Source: Verrucomicrobiota bacterium
GTDB taxonomy: Bacteria > Verrucomicrobiota > Verrucomicrobiia > Opitutales > Opitutaceae
Reading direction: 5' to 3'
Assembly (NCBI GenBank): GCA_030605125.1
Contig: JAUWBD010000001.1
Location: 80,776-144,775, forward strand
Length of the DNA stretch: 64,000 nucleotides
Shown: positions 32,250-41,697 of the stretch, piece after piece
Layout of the letters: every line of letters begins with the position of its first letter
Numbering within the stretch: the first letter of the stretch is position 1
The notes under the pieces: model-generated
Told to the model about the DNA's origin: nothing
The model's database searches: none
What the model saw: only the letters and a program-made list of their open reading frames with translations
Made by a program: the position numbers and the translations under genes

Positions 32250-34943
32250 ATGCCCCTCCGTGCCCCCTCGCTCCCGCGCGCCCTCGTCGTTGTCCTCGGC
32301 CTGCTCTCCTCCATCACCGCTGCAGCCTTCGGCCAACCCCCCTTGGTCTTCACCCACACCAAATCCGCCCTGCCCGGAGACATGATCGTCATCCACGGCG
32401 CGCGATTCATCCAGGGGACCGACATGCCCGAGGTCTGGTTTGACACGATGACTGGCGATACCTCGCCGCCATCGCCCACCACGCAATCCACGGAGGTGGT
32501 CTCGCAGACCGCCACCCTGCTCCACGTCCGCGTGCCCGAATCCCTTTCCCCCGGCCTCTATGCCGTCTTCGTGAAACGCGGCGCTTTCACCAGCGCGCCC
32601 CTCTGGATCAACCGCGCCGACGCCTGGCAGGTTCTCGACCTCGCCGGCACCGAAATCGACCCCGGCCGACCGTTTCGACTCTATGGCTGGAACCTCGAGC
32701 TCTCCGGAGCGGCCTCCCAGGTCTGGTTCGAAAACATCGATACCCTCGCCCGCACCGCCGCCACCGTCACCGCGCTCGATCGCGCCAACCTGCTGCAAGC
32801 CACCGCGCCCGCCACCTTGGTCCCCGGCCAGTCCTATCGCCTCATCGTGAGCAACGGTCACGGCGGAGCCTACGGAGAGACCGCCGGCCCCGTGCTCTCC
32901 TGCCTAGCCACCCCGGTTGATGCCCTCGGCCTCGGCGTGCCCTGGGCCGACGAATACGCCTTCGCCGCCGCCACCGTGATCAACGTCAAAGCCCCCCCGT
33001 TCAACGCCGTGGGCGACGGCATCGCCGACGACTCCGCCGCCATCCAGGCCGCCTGCGACGCCGCCACCGCCGCCGGAGGAGCACAGGTCTATTTCCCCGC
33101 CGGCACCTACAACCTGGGAAGCACCATCGTCCGCCTCGGCGCCAGGATCGTCCTCCGCGGCGACGGCCCCGCCCACTCCACCATCCACGGCGAGATCAAC
33201 CCCAAGAACTCAAACACCTCCTCCCATCTCGGCATCGCCGATCTCCGGCTCACCGGCGGCCGCCTCCGCATGAACAGCAAACCCGGTCCCGTCTTCGCCG
33301 TCCGCTCCGAGTTCGACGTGCCCGGCGGCTCCGCCCTCGACGTCCAATCCTGCACCAGCAAGGCGCTCGTGCGCGATTGCAGCATCATCGCCCGCTCCAT
33401 CTCGCAGAAAAACGTCTTCAACTGCAGCAACACCCGCAACCTCCTCTTCAAGGACAACTACATGCAGTGGTCCGACGGACGCATCTACGCCGTCGGCGGT
33501 CGGGATCTCCAGATCGATGGCTCCGTCTTCATGCGCACCTCCGTCACCACTCCGTCCAATGGTGTCGAATATGGCGGGTGGGCCCTCGACCGCGCCAGCA
33601 ACGTCGCCGTGATCGACAACTCCTTCGGGAAAATCGGCTCCGGCCCGATCATCCAGTCCAACGACGGCGAGACCATCCTCAACCAATCCGTCCCCCGCCT
33701 CGGCTTCGGCGCCGTCGGCTCCGCCACCGCCAACACCCTCACCGACGGCGCGCAGGCCTGGACCACCGACCAGCTCGTGAACGAGGACGCGCACGTCCTC
33801 ATCGTCTCCGGCCCCGGCGAAGGCCAGTGGCGCCACATCGTCTCCCACACCTCCGACACGCTCACCCTCGACACCCCCTGGGATATCGTCCCCACCACCG
33901 CGTCCGGCTACGTCGTCACGCGCAAGGACGTCAACTGGCTCGTCGCCGGAAACCTCTTCGAAGACTGCCCCCGCCCCATCTGGCTCTATAGCTGCACCAT
34001 GGCCGACGTCGCCATCGTGGACAACCACTTCGTCAACTCCGGCGACATCTACCTGCGCTCCGACCAGCGCCAAAGCGACGGTCGCCACACCGTCTTCCAC
34101 AACGTGCTGATCCAGGACAACGAGATCGTGAACACCAACCACGTCTATCCCTCGCAGCTCGTTTTTCAGGCCACCGTGCCCGGCACCGGCTCCGAGGTCC
34201 GCCTCGGCAACGGCTTCTGGGACGTCGTCGTGCGCCACAACACCATCGACTCCCTCCGCCCCTCCCTCGGCGCCGGCAGCGGTTACGGCGTCGTCGGCGA
34301 AGGCTATTTCGCCGTCACCAACGGCAACGGATCCGGGCTCGACGGCCGCGAGGGCATCAAAGGACTCCTCTTCGACCGCAACGCCGCCTGGAACCTCGAC
34401 CACGCCTACCACACCTCGACCGGCGTCTCGCGCACGACCATCCATCGCCCCGCCTTCGCCAACATCGGCTCGCCGCTCCACGACTTCGTCCGTCCCGGAG
34501 CCACCCAGGGCGCGCTCGACACCGTCGTCGTCGCCGGCTCCCATATCCTCGACAACACCGACCACTCCGGCCTCGCCGTCACCGGCCTCTGGACCGCATC
34601 GACCAGCAGTCCCGGCTACGTCGGCCCCGACTACCAGCACGACCGCAATGCCGACAAAGGCGCCAAAACCTTCCGCTACACCCCTGAACTTCCCCAAGCC
34701 GGCTCCTACGCCGTTTACGCCCGCTGGGCCGCACACCCCAACCGCGCATCCAACGCCCCCTACACCATCGTTCACGCCTCAGGCTCCGACACCGTCAGCG
34801 TAAACCAACGAATCAACGGCGGAGTCTGGCAGCTCCTTGGCGTTTATTCATTCGCGGCCGGCTCCGCCGGGCATGTCACCCTCGGCACCGCCTCCACCGA
34901 CGGCTTCGTCATCGCCGACGCAGTCCGGTTCGTGGGCCAATAA
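32250..34943 (+). CDS. Secreted right-handed beta-helix protein (pectate-lyase superfamily)
   Basis: An 897-residue exported protein. A signal peptide (LPRALVVVLGLLSSITAAAFG) is followed by two IPT/TIG-like beta domains (about residues 30-215), then a pectate-lyase-superfamily segment beginning NAVGDGIADDSAAIQAAC and AQVYFPAGTYNLGSTIV (from about residue 250), a long parallel beta-helix, and a C-terminal golvesin/xanthan-lyase-type domain (about 800-897; SYAVYARWAAHPNRASN, VTLGTASTDGFVIADAVRFV). It likely binds or cleaves a plant- or algal-type polysaccharide outside the cell. I chose the ATG at 32250 because the signal peptide starts there; the frame is open 249 bases further upstream. It diverges from the AraC gene. 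Confidence 0.82.
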   Translation: MPLRAPSLPRALVVVLGLLSSITAAAFGQPPLVFTHTKSALPGDMIVIHGARFIQGTDMPEVWFDTMTGDTSPPSPTTQSTEVVSQTATLLHVRVPESLSPGLYAVFVKRGAFTSAPLWINRADAWQVLDLAGTEIDPGRPFRLYGWNLELSGAASQVWFENIDTLARTAATVTALDRANLLQATAPATLVPGQSYRLIVSNGHGGAYGETAGPVLSCLATPVDALGLGVPWADEYAFAAATVINVKAPPFNAVGDGIADDSAAIQAACDAATAAGGAQVYFPAGTYNLGSTIVRLGARIVLRGDGPAHSTIHGEINPKNSNTSSHLGIADLRLTGGRLRMNSKPGPVFAVRSEFDVPGGSALDVQSCTSKALVRDCSIIARSISQKNVFNCSNTRNLLFKDNYMQWSDGRIYAVGGRDLQIDGSVFMRTSVTTPSNGVEYGGWALDRASNVAVIDNSFGKIGSGPIIQSNDGETILNQSVPRLGFGAVGSATANTLTDGAQAWTTDQLVNEDAHVLIVSGPGEGQWRHIVSHTSDTLTLDTPWDIVPTTASGYVVTRKDVNWLVAGNLFEDCPRPIWLYSCTMADVAIVDNHFVNSGDIYLRSDQRQSDGRHTVFHNVLIQDNEIVNTNHVYPSQLVFQATVPGTGSEVRLGNGFWDVVVRHNTIDSLRPSLGAGSGYGVVGEGYFAVTNGNGSGLDGREGIKGLLFDRNAAWNLDHAYHTSTGVSRTTIHRPAFANIGSPLHDFVRPGATQGALDTVVVAGSHILDNTDHSGLAVTGLWTASTSSPGYVGPDYQHDRNADKGAKTFRYTPELPQAGSYAVYARWAAHPNRASNAPYTIVHASGSDTVSVNQRINGGVWQLLGVYSFAAGSAGHVTLGTASTDGFVIADAVRFVGQ

Positions 34944-34970
34944 GCGCCGCCTATCAGCACCAGCCCCGTG

Positions 34971-34994
34971 GCGGGCGTCGCTCGCGGCGCCCGC
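34971..34994. repeat. GGCGTCGC hairpin repeat, copy 2
   Basis: GCGGGCGTCGC-TC- then GCGGCGCCCGC: 11-bp arms with one G-T pair, 27 bp after the stop of the beta-helix gene. Same core as the hairpin at 26439. Confidence 0.55.
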
Positions 34995-35015
34995 ACGATG
35001 CCTTGTTCGACGCCA

Positions 35016-35036
35016 ATAGATAAGTTTTAGCGTAAA
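35016..35036 (+). promoter_or_regulatory. AraC-type motif, copy C
   Basis: Contains GATAAGTTTTAGCGTAAA, 54 bp upstream of the secreted hypothetical gene at 35091 and in the same orientation. It would head the run 35091-41697. Confidence 0.55.
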
Positions 35037-35090
35037 TCAGAAAGTTCTAAACATCGCCCCGCCGTCCTCGGCCGCGTCACTTTTGCCCCG

Positions 35091-35819
35091 ATGTCGCCCC
35101 GTTTCGCTATTACCCCTTTCCTCGCGCTCGCCTGCTTCGGCGTCCTGTTCGCGGCCGCTGCCTCCCTCCGCGCCGCGCCGGTGTATTCGCACACGTTCAA
35201 CGGCGCGCCCGACGCCGGCCTTCACGGCCTGCCGCTTGAGATCGGCGCCGGCGCCTGGATCGCCTCCGAAACCGCCAGGGCCGACGGCACCGACACCGCC
35301 CAATCGACCGCATGGATTCCCTACGCGTTCGACTCCGGCGTTTACACCGTCACCCTCACCCTCGATCTCTCGGCCCTGCCCGCCAACAACAACGGACTCA
35401 TCGGCATCGGCTTCACCAACGCCTCCTCCCCGCGCACCGGCGACTTCGTCCACTCGACCAGCTCGGTTCACAGCGCGTTTGGCCTGCGTGGCACGAGCGA
35501 CTGGGCGTTCTGGGGCGGCCGCGGCAAACTGCAACCGGTGGACGGAGGGGGGCCCACCTTCCCGCGTCAGAACACCCTGAAACTGGTTCTCGATACCACG
35601 AGACCCAACTGGATGGTCACCGCTTCGCTGCTCGACGAAAACGGCGCCGAGATACGGGTCGATCTCTCTCCCGACGATCCCACCTCCAACGCCTACACCT
35701 ACGAGACGAATCCCGCGCCCTTCACCGGCGTCGGCGTCCTCCTGCGCTCCAGCGCCGGCCGAGCCGTCCACTTCGCCTTCTCGGCCGAGCCCCGCCCGAC
35801 CTCCGCGCCTCTCCGTTAA
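35091..35819 (+). CDS. Secreted hypothetical protein, beta-sandwich-like
   Basis: A 242-residue protein with a signal peptide (FLALACFGVLFAAAASLRAAP). The mature part is beta-rich (SHTFNGAPDAGLHGLPLEIG, FTGVGVLLRSSAGRAVHFAF) and resembles a lectin-like or concanavalin-type jelly roll of the sort seen in verrucomicrobial PEP-CTERM proteins, but it has no PEP-CTERM tail itself. I recognise no specific family. It lies 39 bp upstream of the PEP-CTERM beta-repeat protein and downstream of motif copy C. Confidence 0.65.
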   Translation: MSPRFAITPFLALACFGVLFAAAASLRAAPVYSHTFNGAPDAGLHGLPLEIGAGAWIASETARADGTDTAQSTAWIPYAFDSGVYTVTLTLDLSALPANNNGLIGIGFTNASSPRTGDFVHSTSSVHSAFGLRGTSDWAFWGGRGKLQPVDGGGPTFPRQNTLKLVLDTTRPNWMVTASLLDENGAEIRVDLSPDDPTSNAYTYETNPAPFTGVGVLLRSSAGRAVHFAFSAEPRPTSAPLR

Positions 35820-35858
35820 TCATTCCTCCCGACCCGACACCCCACACCACCCGCCTCG

Positions 35859-37361
35859 ATGAAATCCACCGCCCTCCACACGCTTCGCCTCGCCGCCCTG
35901 CTCGGCTCCATCCCCGCCCTCCACGCCGCCAGCGGCACCTGGAACACCACCGCCTCCGGCAACTGGAGCGACTCCACCAAATGGATCGACAACATCGTCG
36001 CCGACGGCTCCGGCTTCATCGCGACGTTCCAGGCCCCCACGCCCAACACCAGCTCCCCCGTCGTCACCATCACCCTCGACAGCGACCGCACCATCGGCGG
36101 CCTCTTCTTCAACGGCCCCAACGCCGGCGGCGTCGGCACCCACAACTTCACGCTCTCCGGCCCCGGCGTGCTCACCCTCGCCGGCTCCACCACGCCCACC
36201 GTGACCGGCGGCCTCACCTCACGCACCGCCACGGTTTCGGTATCCCTGGCCGGCACCCAAGGCGTAACTTTCGAGAACTCGGGCACCGTCTCCAACACGA
36301 CCCTCATCATCGCCGGCAACAACACCTACACCGGTGAAACCACCATCGCGGGCAACAACCGCATCGTGACCATCGCCCACAACAACGCGCTGGGCTCCAC
36401 CAACGGTGGCACCACCGTGTCATCGAACTCCGCGCTGCTCCTTGCCAACGGCATCACCGTCACCGGTGAAACGCTCAACCTGAGCAGCTCCGGGGCGAGC
36501 AGCGAAGGCGCGCTCCGGGTCGCCACCGGCGGCTCCGCCGAGTGGGCCGGCGCGATCAACATCACCGGCAACTCGCGTATCACCGCGGGCTCCACCGGCA
36601 GCACGATCGGCACCGGCGGCAACCTCAAGGTCAGCGGCGTCATCGCCGGCTCGGGCAACCTTCAGGTTTCCGGTCTGGGCACGCTGACCTTGAGCGGAGC
36701 CAACACCTACACCGGCACCACTCAGGTCTTCCGCGGCACCCTCAAACTCGACGCGGGCAACAACCGCCTGCCCACCGCCACCGCCCTCACCATCGGCGGC
36801 AGCTCCGAGAGCGCCACGCTCGATCTCAACGGTTACCACCAGCAGGTCGCCCGGCTCGTCAGCGGCTCCGGCTCCGGCGCCCGTATCCTCACCAACACCG
36901 GCTCCGCCGCCTCGACCTTCACCGTCAACCAGACCTCCGGCACCGACACCTTCGACGGCGTCATCGCCGGCAACATTAACTTCGTCAAATCCGGCGCAGG
37001 CACCCTCAACCTCACCGGCACCGCCAACACCTTCACCGGAAACATCACGATCAACGCCGGCACCCTCGGCATCGCCTCCGCCTTCATCAACAACACCGCC
37101 GATGTTTCCATCGCCAATGGCGCGGTCTTTGCCCTCAACTTCGTCGGCACCGACACCATCTCCGGCCTCTGGCTCGCCGGTGTCGCCCAGCAACTCGGCA
37201 CCTACGGCGCCATCGGCAGCGGCGCCCAGTTCCAAAGCGCCTTCTTCTCCGGCACCGGCCTCCTCGAGGTCACCTCCGTCATCCCCGAGCCCTCCTCCGC
37301 CGCCGCGGCGGCCGGCCTCGCCGCCCTCGGGCTCGTCGGCCTTCGCCGCCGTCGTCGCTAA
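35859..37361 (+). CDS. Autotransporter-type beta-repeat protein with PEP-CTERM anchor
   Basis: A 500-residue exported protein. After a signal peptide (ALHTLRLAALLGSIPALHA) comes GTWNTTASGNWSDSTKW, the usual start of this class, and then Gly/Thr/Asn-rich repeats with the pattern (G)xGTLxLSGxNTYTGxTxVxxGTL, for example at about residues 270-300 and 380-400. The C-terminus is a PEP-CTERM sorting tail: VIPEPSS, a hydrophobic helix and RRRRR. This points to export and processing by an exosortase (not in the window), with placement in the outer envelope or extracellular matrix. Function unknown; it may help hold cells to the polysaccharide or form part of a matrix. A strong terminator follows. Confidence 0.88.
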   Translation: MKSTALHTLRLAALLGSIPALHAASGTWNTTASGNWSDSTKWIDNIVADGSGFIATFQAPTPNTSSPVVTITLDSDRTIGGLFFNGPNAGGVGTHNFTLSGPGVLTLAGSTTPTVTGGLTSRTATVSVSLAGTQGVTFENSGTVSNTTLIIAGNNTYTGETTIAGNNRIVTIAHNNALGSTNGGTTVSSNSALLLANGITVTGETLNLSSSGASSEGALRVATGGSAEWAGAINITGNSRITAGSTGSTIGTGGNLKVSGVIAGSGNLQVSGLGTLTLSGANTYTGTTQVFRGTLKLDAGNNRLPTATALTIGGSSESATLDLNGYHQQVARLVSGSGSGARILTNTGSAASTFTVNQTSGTDTFDGVIAGNINFVKSGAGTLNLTGTANTFTGNITINAGTLGIASAFINNTADVSIANGAVFALNFVGTDTISGLWLAGVAQQLGTYGAIGSGAQFQSAFFSGTGLLEVTSVIPEPSSAAAAAGLAALGLVGLRRRRR

Positions 37362-37397
37362 ACCGACAAACCGCTCCGTATCCTTTGTGTCCCCGTG

Positions 37398-37427
37398 GCC
37401 GCCGGCATTCGCCGGCGGCTATTTTTT
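37398..37427 (+). terminator. Rho-independent terminator after the PEP-CTERM gene
   Basis: A 9-bp perfect stem GCCGCCGGC-ATTC-GCCGGCGGC followed by TATTTTTT. It separates the two secreted-protein genes from the downstream GH130 gene, whose ATG is only 15 bp further, so read-through or a promoter inside the preceding gene is needed for GH130. Confidence 0.85.
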
Positions 37428-37441
37428 GCCCACACCCTGCC

Positions 37442-38491
37442 ATGCCCGACCTCGCCGTTCGCTTCGCTCAAAACCCCATCATTCGCCCCGCCGACGTGGT
37501 CCCCAGCCGCGATGGCATGGAGGTCGCCTGCGTGCTCAATCCCGGCGCCTTCCGCTTTCAGGGCCGCACCGGCCTCCTCCTTCGTATCGCCGAGCGCCCC
37601 GTGCAGGAGGCAGGCTGGATCTCCACGCCCGTCCTCGATCCCGCCAAACCCGGCGGCATCGACATCGTCCGCTTCCCCGAGTCCGAGTGCAAATGGATCG
37701 AGGACGCCCGCATCTTTTCCCACCAGGGCCGCGGCTACCTCACCACGCTCTCGCACCTCCGGCTCGCCTGGTCCGACGACGGCGTGAAGTTCGGCATCGA
37801 AACCAAACCCACGATCATGGGTGAAGGTCCGCTCGAAGCCTTCGGCATTGAAGACTGCCGCGTCACCCAGATCGGCGACACCTATCATCTCCACTTCACC
37901 GTCGTCTCCGACGCCGGTTTTGGTGTCGGCTACATCTCGACCACCGATTGGAAAACCTACCAACGTCACGGCGTCGTCATCCCGCCTCCGAACAAAGATT
38001 TCGCGCTCTTCCCGGAAAAAATCGGCGGCTACTACTACGCCCTCCACCGCCCCACCCACCACGCGCTCGGCGGTCCCTACATCTGGATCTCCCGCTCGCC
38101 CGACCTCCTCCACTGGGGCGATCATCACTGCGTCGCCCGCCCACGCCCCGGCGCCTGGGACGCCCAAAAACTCGGCGGCGGCGCCGAGCCCATCAAAACC
38201 GAAAAAGGCTGGCTCGAAATCTACCACGGCGTCGCCAAGGACTCCCAATACTGCCTCGGCCTTCTCCTCTTCGACCTCCACGATCCCCGCAAGCTGCTCG
38301 CACGCTCCGAGCTCCCGATCATGAAACCGATCGAGCCCTACGAACTCACCGGCTTCTTCGGCAACGTCGTCTTCACCAACGGCCACGTCGTCGATGGCGA
38401 CACCATCACGCTCTACTATGGCGCCTCCGACGAGGTCATCTGCGGCGCCACCCTCTCCATCAAGCAACTCCTCGCCTCGCTCGAAGCCTGA
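37442..38491 (+). CDS. GH130 beta-mannoside phosphorylase, copy 2
   Basis: A 349-residue paralogue of the gene at 23901, alignable without gaps, with the same NPIIRP, VLNPGAF, FGIEDCRVT and GGAEPIKTEKGW blocks and no signal peptide. It differs most at residues 76-97 (FPESECKWIEDARIFSHQ against YRVADCDDASDPRVFTHR) and at 115-125, which could reflect a different acceptor sugar. It is followed after 72 bp by a Gfo/Idh/MocA oxidoreductase and then GH52, so here phosphorolysis is tied to xylo- or manno-oligosaccharide use. ATG 37442 is chosen over an in-frame upstream start that lies inside the terminator. Confidence 0.9.
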   Translation: MPDLAVRFAQNPIIRPADVVPSRDGMEVACVLNPGAFRFQGRTGLLLRIAERPVQEAGWISTPVLDPAKPGGIDIVRFPESECKWIEDARIFSHQGRGYLTTLSHLRLAWSDDGVKFGIETKPTIMGEGPLEAFGIEDCRVTQIGDTYHLHFTVVSDAGFGVGYISTTDWKTYQRHGVVIPPPNKDFALFPEKIGGYYYALHRPTHHALGGPYIWISRSPDLLHWGDHHCVARPRPGAWDAQKLGGGAEPIKTEKGWLEIYHGVAKDSQYCLGLLLFDLHDPRKLLARSELPIMKPIEPYELTGFFGNVVFTNGHVVDGDTITLYYGASDEVICGATLSIKQLLASLEA

Positions 38492-38563
38492 ATCGCAGAT
38501 TCGCCGCGTCTCGAAGCCACTCGCGCGCGGCGGACCTGAATCGAACGCTCCCGCCCCGCTCTC

Positions 38564-39586
38564 ATGCACGCCCCCGCCTCGCTGCCCATCGGCGTTGTCG
38601 GCCTCAACTTCGGCCGGCACATCCTCGATCAACTCCTCCGCGACACCGTCCGGCCGCACCTCCGCCTCGCCGCCGTGTGCGACATCGACGCCCCCAAGGC
38701 CGCCGACTACGCCGCCCGCTTTGGCGTCAAGTCCTTCACGTCCCTCGACGATCTCATCGCCGATCCCGCCATCCCCATCATCGGCCTTTTCACCGGCCCG
38801 GTCGGCCGCGCCGCGCTCGTCCGCAAGATCATCCGCGCCGGCAAACATGTCGTCACCACCAAGCCCTTCGAAACCGATCCCGACGCCGCCCTTGAAGTCC
38901 TTCGCGAGGCTCGCGCCCTCGGCCGCGTCGTCCACCTCAACTCTCCCGGCCCCGTGCCCCCGGACGACATCGCGAAAATTCTGTCATGGATTTCCGAATA
39001 CAAACTCGGCGCCCCCGTCGGCGCCCGGGCCGACGTCTGGGCGAGCTACCGCGAGCAAGCCGACGGCACCTGGTATGACGACCCGCAAAAGTGCCCCGTC
39101 GCCCCCGTCTTCCGCCTCGGCATCTACCTGATCAACGACCTCATCCGGATCTTCGGCCCCGTGCGCGAGACCCACGTCTTCCAATCGCGCCTCCTCACCG
39201 GCCGCCCCACCGCCGACAACGGCCAGCTCTCCCTCCTCTTTGAAAACGGCGCCCTCGGCAACGTCTTCGCCTCCTTCTGCGTCAACGACGGCGACCACTA
39301 CCGCAACAGCCTCGTCCTCAATTTCGAGCGCGGCACCATCTACCGCAACGCCGGCCCCGACCGTGTCGGCAACCACAGCGAACTCTCCCTCGTCATGACC
39401 CGCGCCGAGCGGCGCGAAGTCGTCGCCCGCGAGATCGTCGAGGGCACCAGCGGCGCCTACAACTGGAGCGCCTTCACCCGCGCCGTGCGCGGCGAGCCTC
39501 TCCCCGACGAAACCACGCCCGAGCAAATCGTGGCCGGCCTGCGCGTCATCCAGGCCATGGCCCGCACCGCCAACCGCCTCGATTGA
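38564..39586 (+). CDS. Gfo/Idh/MocA family oxidoreductase, second
   Basis: A 340-residue NAD(P)-dependent oxidoreductase: Rossmann start (PIGVVGLNFGRHILDQLL), the AGKHVVTTKPFETDPDAALEV block, where the usual EKP is TKP but the Lys is kept, and a C-terminal alpha/beta domain. It sits between the GH130 and GH52 genes, with only 8 bp to the GH52 start, so all three are probably one transcript. It is not closely similar to the gene at 30084. Substrate unknown; a sugar or inositol-like compound released by the neighbours is inferred. Confidence 0.88.
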   Translation: MHAPASLPIGVVGLNFGRHILDQLLRDTVRPHLRLAAVCDIDAPKAADYAARFGVKSFTSLDDLIADPAIPIIGLFTGPVGRAALVRKIIRAGKHVVTTKPFETDPDAALEVLREARALGRVVHLNSPGPVPPDDIAKILSWISEYKLGAPVGARADVWASYREQADGTWYDDPQKCPVAPVFRLGIYLINDLIRIFGPVRETHVFQSRLLTGRPTADNGQLSLLFENGALGNVFASFCVNDGDHYRNSLVLNFERGTIYRNAGPDRVGNHSELSLVMTRAERREVVAREIVEGTSGAYNWSAFTRAVRGEPLPDETTPEQIVAGLRVIQAMARTANRLD

Positions 39587-39594
39587 GGCCGCCG

Positions 39595-41697
39595 ATGCAC
39601 TACCACGCCCAGCACGCCCCCTTCGGCGCCTTCGCCAGCTTCACCCTCGGCCTTCCCGGCGCGCGCGGCGGCTTCGGCCAATCCCTCCCCGGCCCCGCCG
39701 ATCAAGACGTTTACATCGGTTTCCGCCGCGTCGCCGCCGACGGCGCCCCCGCCACGCCTTGGCAGCTCCTGCCTTACTACCAACGCCCGCAAGTCGCCGC
39801 CGTCGCCGCCTTCACCGGCGAAAACACCCGGTCCGCCTCGCACGAGCCGCAGCCCATCGGCCTCGAAAAAATCGAGCGCCGCCTCGGCTGGGCCAGCGAC
39901 ACCTGGCGCCACGAGGGTTTTTCGTTCTGCCTCTTCAGCCCCTTCGGCCCCACCGCGGAGCCCGACACGATGGCCGACGACGTCGCCCGCCGCGCCTTCG
40001 CCCCCGTCGTCTGCGCCGAGATCGGTTTCGACAACACCCACGGGGCCGAAGACATCGAGTTGCTCTTCGGCATCGGCCACGCCGAGCACCCGCTTCGCCC
40101 GCTCGAGGACTCCGCCGCCGACCTCGCCGGCTTCGCCCTCGGCCACGCCCACGGCTTCGCCGCGCGCCCCGCCGACGTCCACTCGCGTATCCAAGGATTG
40201 GATATGTTCAACCCTCCCGCCCGCGACCACCGCGGCCTCCACCTGCTCGGCCAGGAGGCCGCGCTCGTTTTCCGGGTGCGCGCCGGCGAGGCTCGCCGTT
40301 TACCGCTCGCGCTCGGATTTTACCAGGCCGGCGACGTCACCACCAGCCTGCGCTCACGCTACTACTACACCAAATTCTTCGACGACCTCGAAGCCGTCCT
40401 CCGCCACGGCCTCGCCGAACACGCCTTCTACTCCGAGACCTCCGAGGCCCGCGACGCCGAGCTCGCCACCTCCGGGCTCGACGTTGACCAGCGCTGGCTC
40501 ATCGCCCAGGCCACCCACAGCTACCTCGGCAGCAGCCAGCTCATGCTCCACCGGGGCCGCGCCCTCTGGATCGTCAACGAAGGCGAATACCGCATGATCA
40601 ACACCTTCGACCTCACGGTGGATCATCTGTTCCTCGAGCTCGCCTGGCACCCGTGGGCCGTCGCCAACACCCTCGACCTCTTCGCGCGACGTTACCGCTA
40701 CACCGACACGATCCAGCGCCCCGGCGACCACGCCGTCCTCCGCGGCGGCGTGTCCTTCACCCACGACATGGGCGTGATGAACCAGTTCACCCCGCCCGGC
40801 CGCTCCAGCTACGAATGCGAACGCCTCCACGGCTGCTTCTCGCACATGACGATGGAGCAGCTCCTCAACTGGATCTGCTGCGCCGCCACCTACGTTGAGA
40901 AAACCGGCGACCACGAATGGCTGCGCGGCCATCGCCGCCTGCTCCTCGCCTGCGCCGAGAGCCTGCGCCGCCGCGACGATCCGCGCGCCGCCCGCCGCAC
41001 CGGTATTCTCAAATGGGACAGCCACCGCTGCGGCGCCGACGGCGGCGAGATCACCACCTACGACTCGCTCGACGTCTCCCTCGGCCAGGCCCGCAACAAC
41101 CTCTACATCGCGGTCAAGGCCTACGCCGCCTGGGCGCTCCTCGAACGCGCCTTCGCCGCTCTCGAAGAGCCCGCGGAATCCACCTCCGCCCGCGCCGCCG
41201 CCGACCTCGCCGCCCGTGCCATCGCGGCGAAGTTTGAGGCCGACACCGGCCTCTTCCCCGCCGTCTTCGAAGCCGGCAACCGCTCCCGCATCCTGCCGGC
41301 CGTCGAAGGCCTCGTGTTCCCGCTCTACCTCGGTTTCGCCGACGAGCTTCGTGCGCGCCACCCCGATCTCTTCGCCAAGCTCTCGACCCACATCACCAAG
41401 GCCCTCCAGCCCGGCGTCTGCCTCGACGCCGACAGCGGCGCGTGGAAAATCTCCAGCACCAGCCGCAACACCTGGTTCAGCAAGATCGCCCTCGCCCAGC
41501 ACGTCGTGCGAAAGCTCTTCCCCGAAGCGCTCAACGAAAAGGCGCGAGCCGCCGACGCCGTGCACGCGAAGATGCAGCAAAGCGAACCTCTCGGCCGCTA
41601 CGCGATGGTGGACCAGGTGGACAGCTCCACCGGCGTCTCACTCGGCAGCCGCTATTACCCGCGCATCGTTACCGCCTGCCTCTGGTTGGATCGCTGA
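39595..41697 (+). CDS. Beta-xylosidase, GH52
   Basis: Releases xylose from xylo-oligosaccharides by a retaining mechanism. The 700-residue protein matches GH52 along its length: HAPFGAFASFTLGLPGARGG at the N-terminus, IWIVNEGEYRMINTFDLTVD with the nucleophile Glu (Glu-329 or Glu-331), SFTHDMGVMNQF, GCFSHMTMEQLLNWI, TTYDSLDVSLGQARNNLY containing the probable acid/base Asp, and KISSTSRNTWFSKI near the end. GH52 enzymes are intracellular, in line with the absence of a signal peptide. ATG 39595 follows the Gfo/Idh/MocA stop by 8 bp. It is the last gene before the 452-bp gap that holds the tRNA-like fragment. Confidence 0.93.
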   Translation: MHYHAQHAPFGAFASFTLGLPGARGGFGQSLPGPADQDVYIGFRRVAADGAPATPWQLLPYYQRPQVAAVAAFTGENTRSASHEPQPIGLEKIERRLGWASDTWRHEGFSFCLFSPFGPTAEPDTMADDVARRAFAPVVCAEIGFDNTHGAEDIELLFGIGHAEHPLRPLEDSAADLAGFALGHAHGFAARPADVHSRIQGLDMFNPPARDHRGLHLLGQEAALVFRVRAGEARRLPLALGFYQAGDVTTSLRSRYYYTKFFDDLEAVLRHGLAEHAFYSETSEARDAELATSGLDVDQRWLIAQATHSYLGSSQLMLHRGRALWIVNEGEYRMINTFDLTVDHLFLELAWHPWAVANTLDLFARRYRYTDTIQRPGDHAVLRGGVSFTHDMGVMNQFTPPGRSSYECERLHGCFSHMTMEQLLNWICCAATYVEKTGDHEWLRGHRRLLLACAESLRRRDDPRAARRTGILKWDSHRCGADGGEITTYDSLDVSLGQARNNLYIAVKAYAAWALLERAFAALEEPAESTSARAAADLAARAIAAKFEADTGLFPAVFEAGNRSRILPAVEGLVFPLYLGFADELRARHPDLFAKLSTHITKALQPGVCLDADSGAWKISSTSRNTWFSKIALAQHVVRKLFPEALNEKARAADAVHAKMQQSEPLGRYAMVDQVDSSTGVSLGSRYYPRIVTACLWLDR

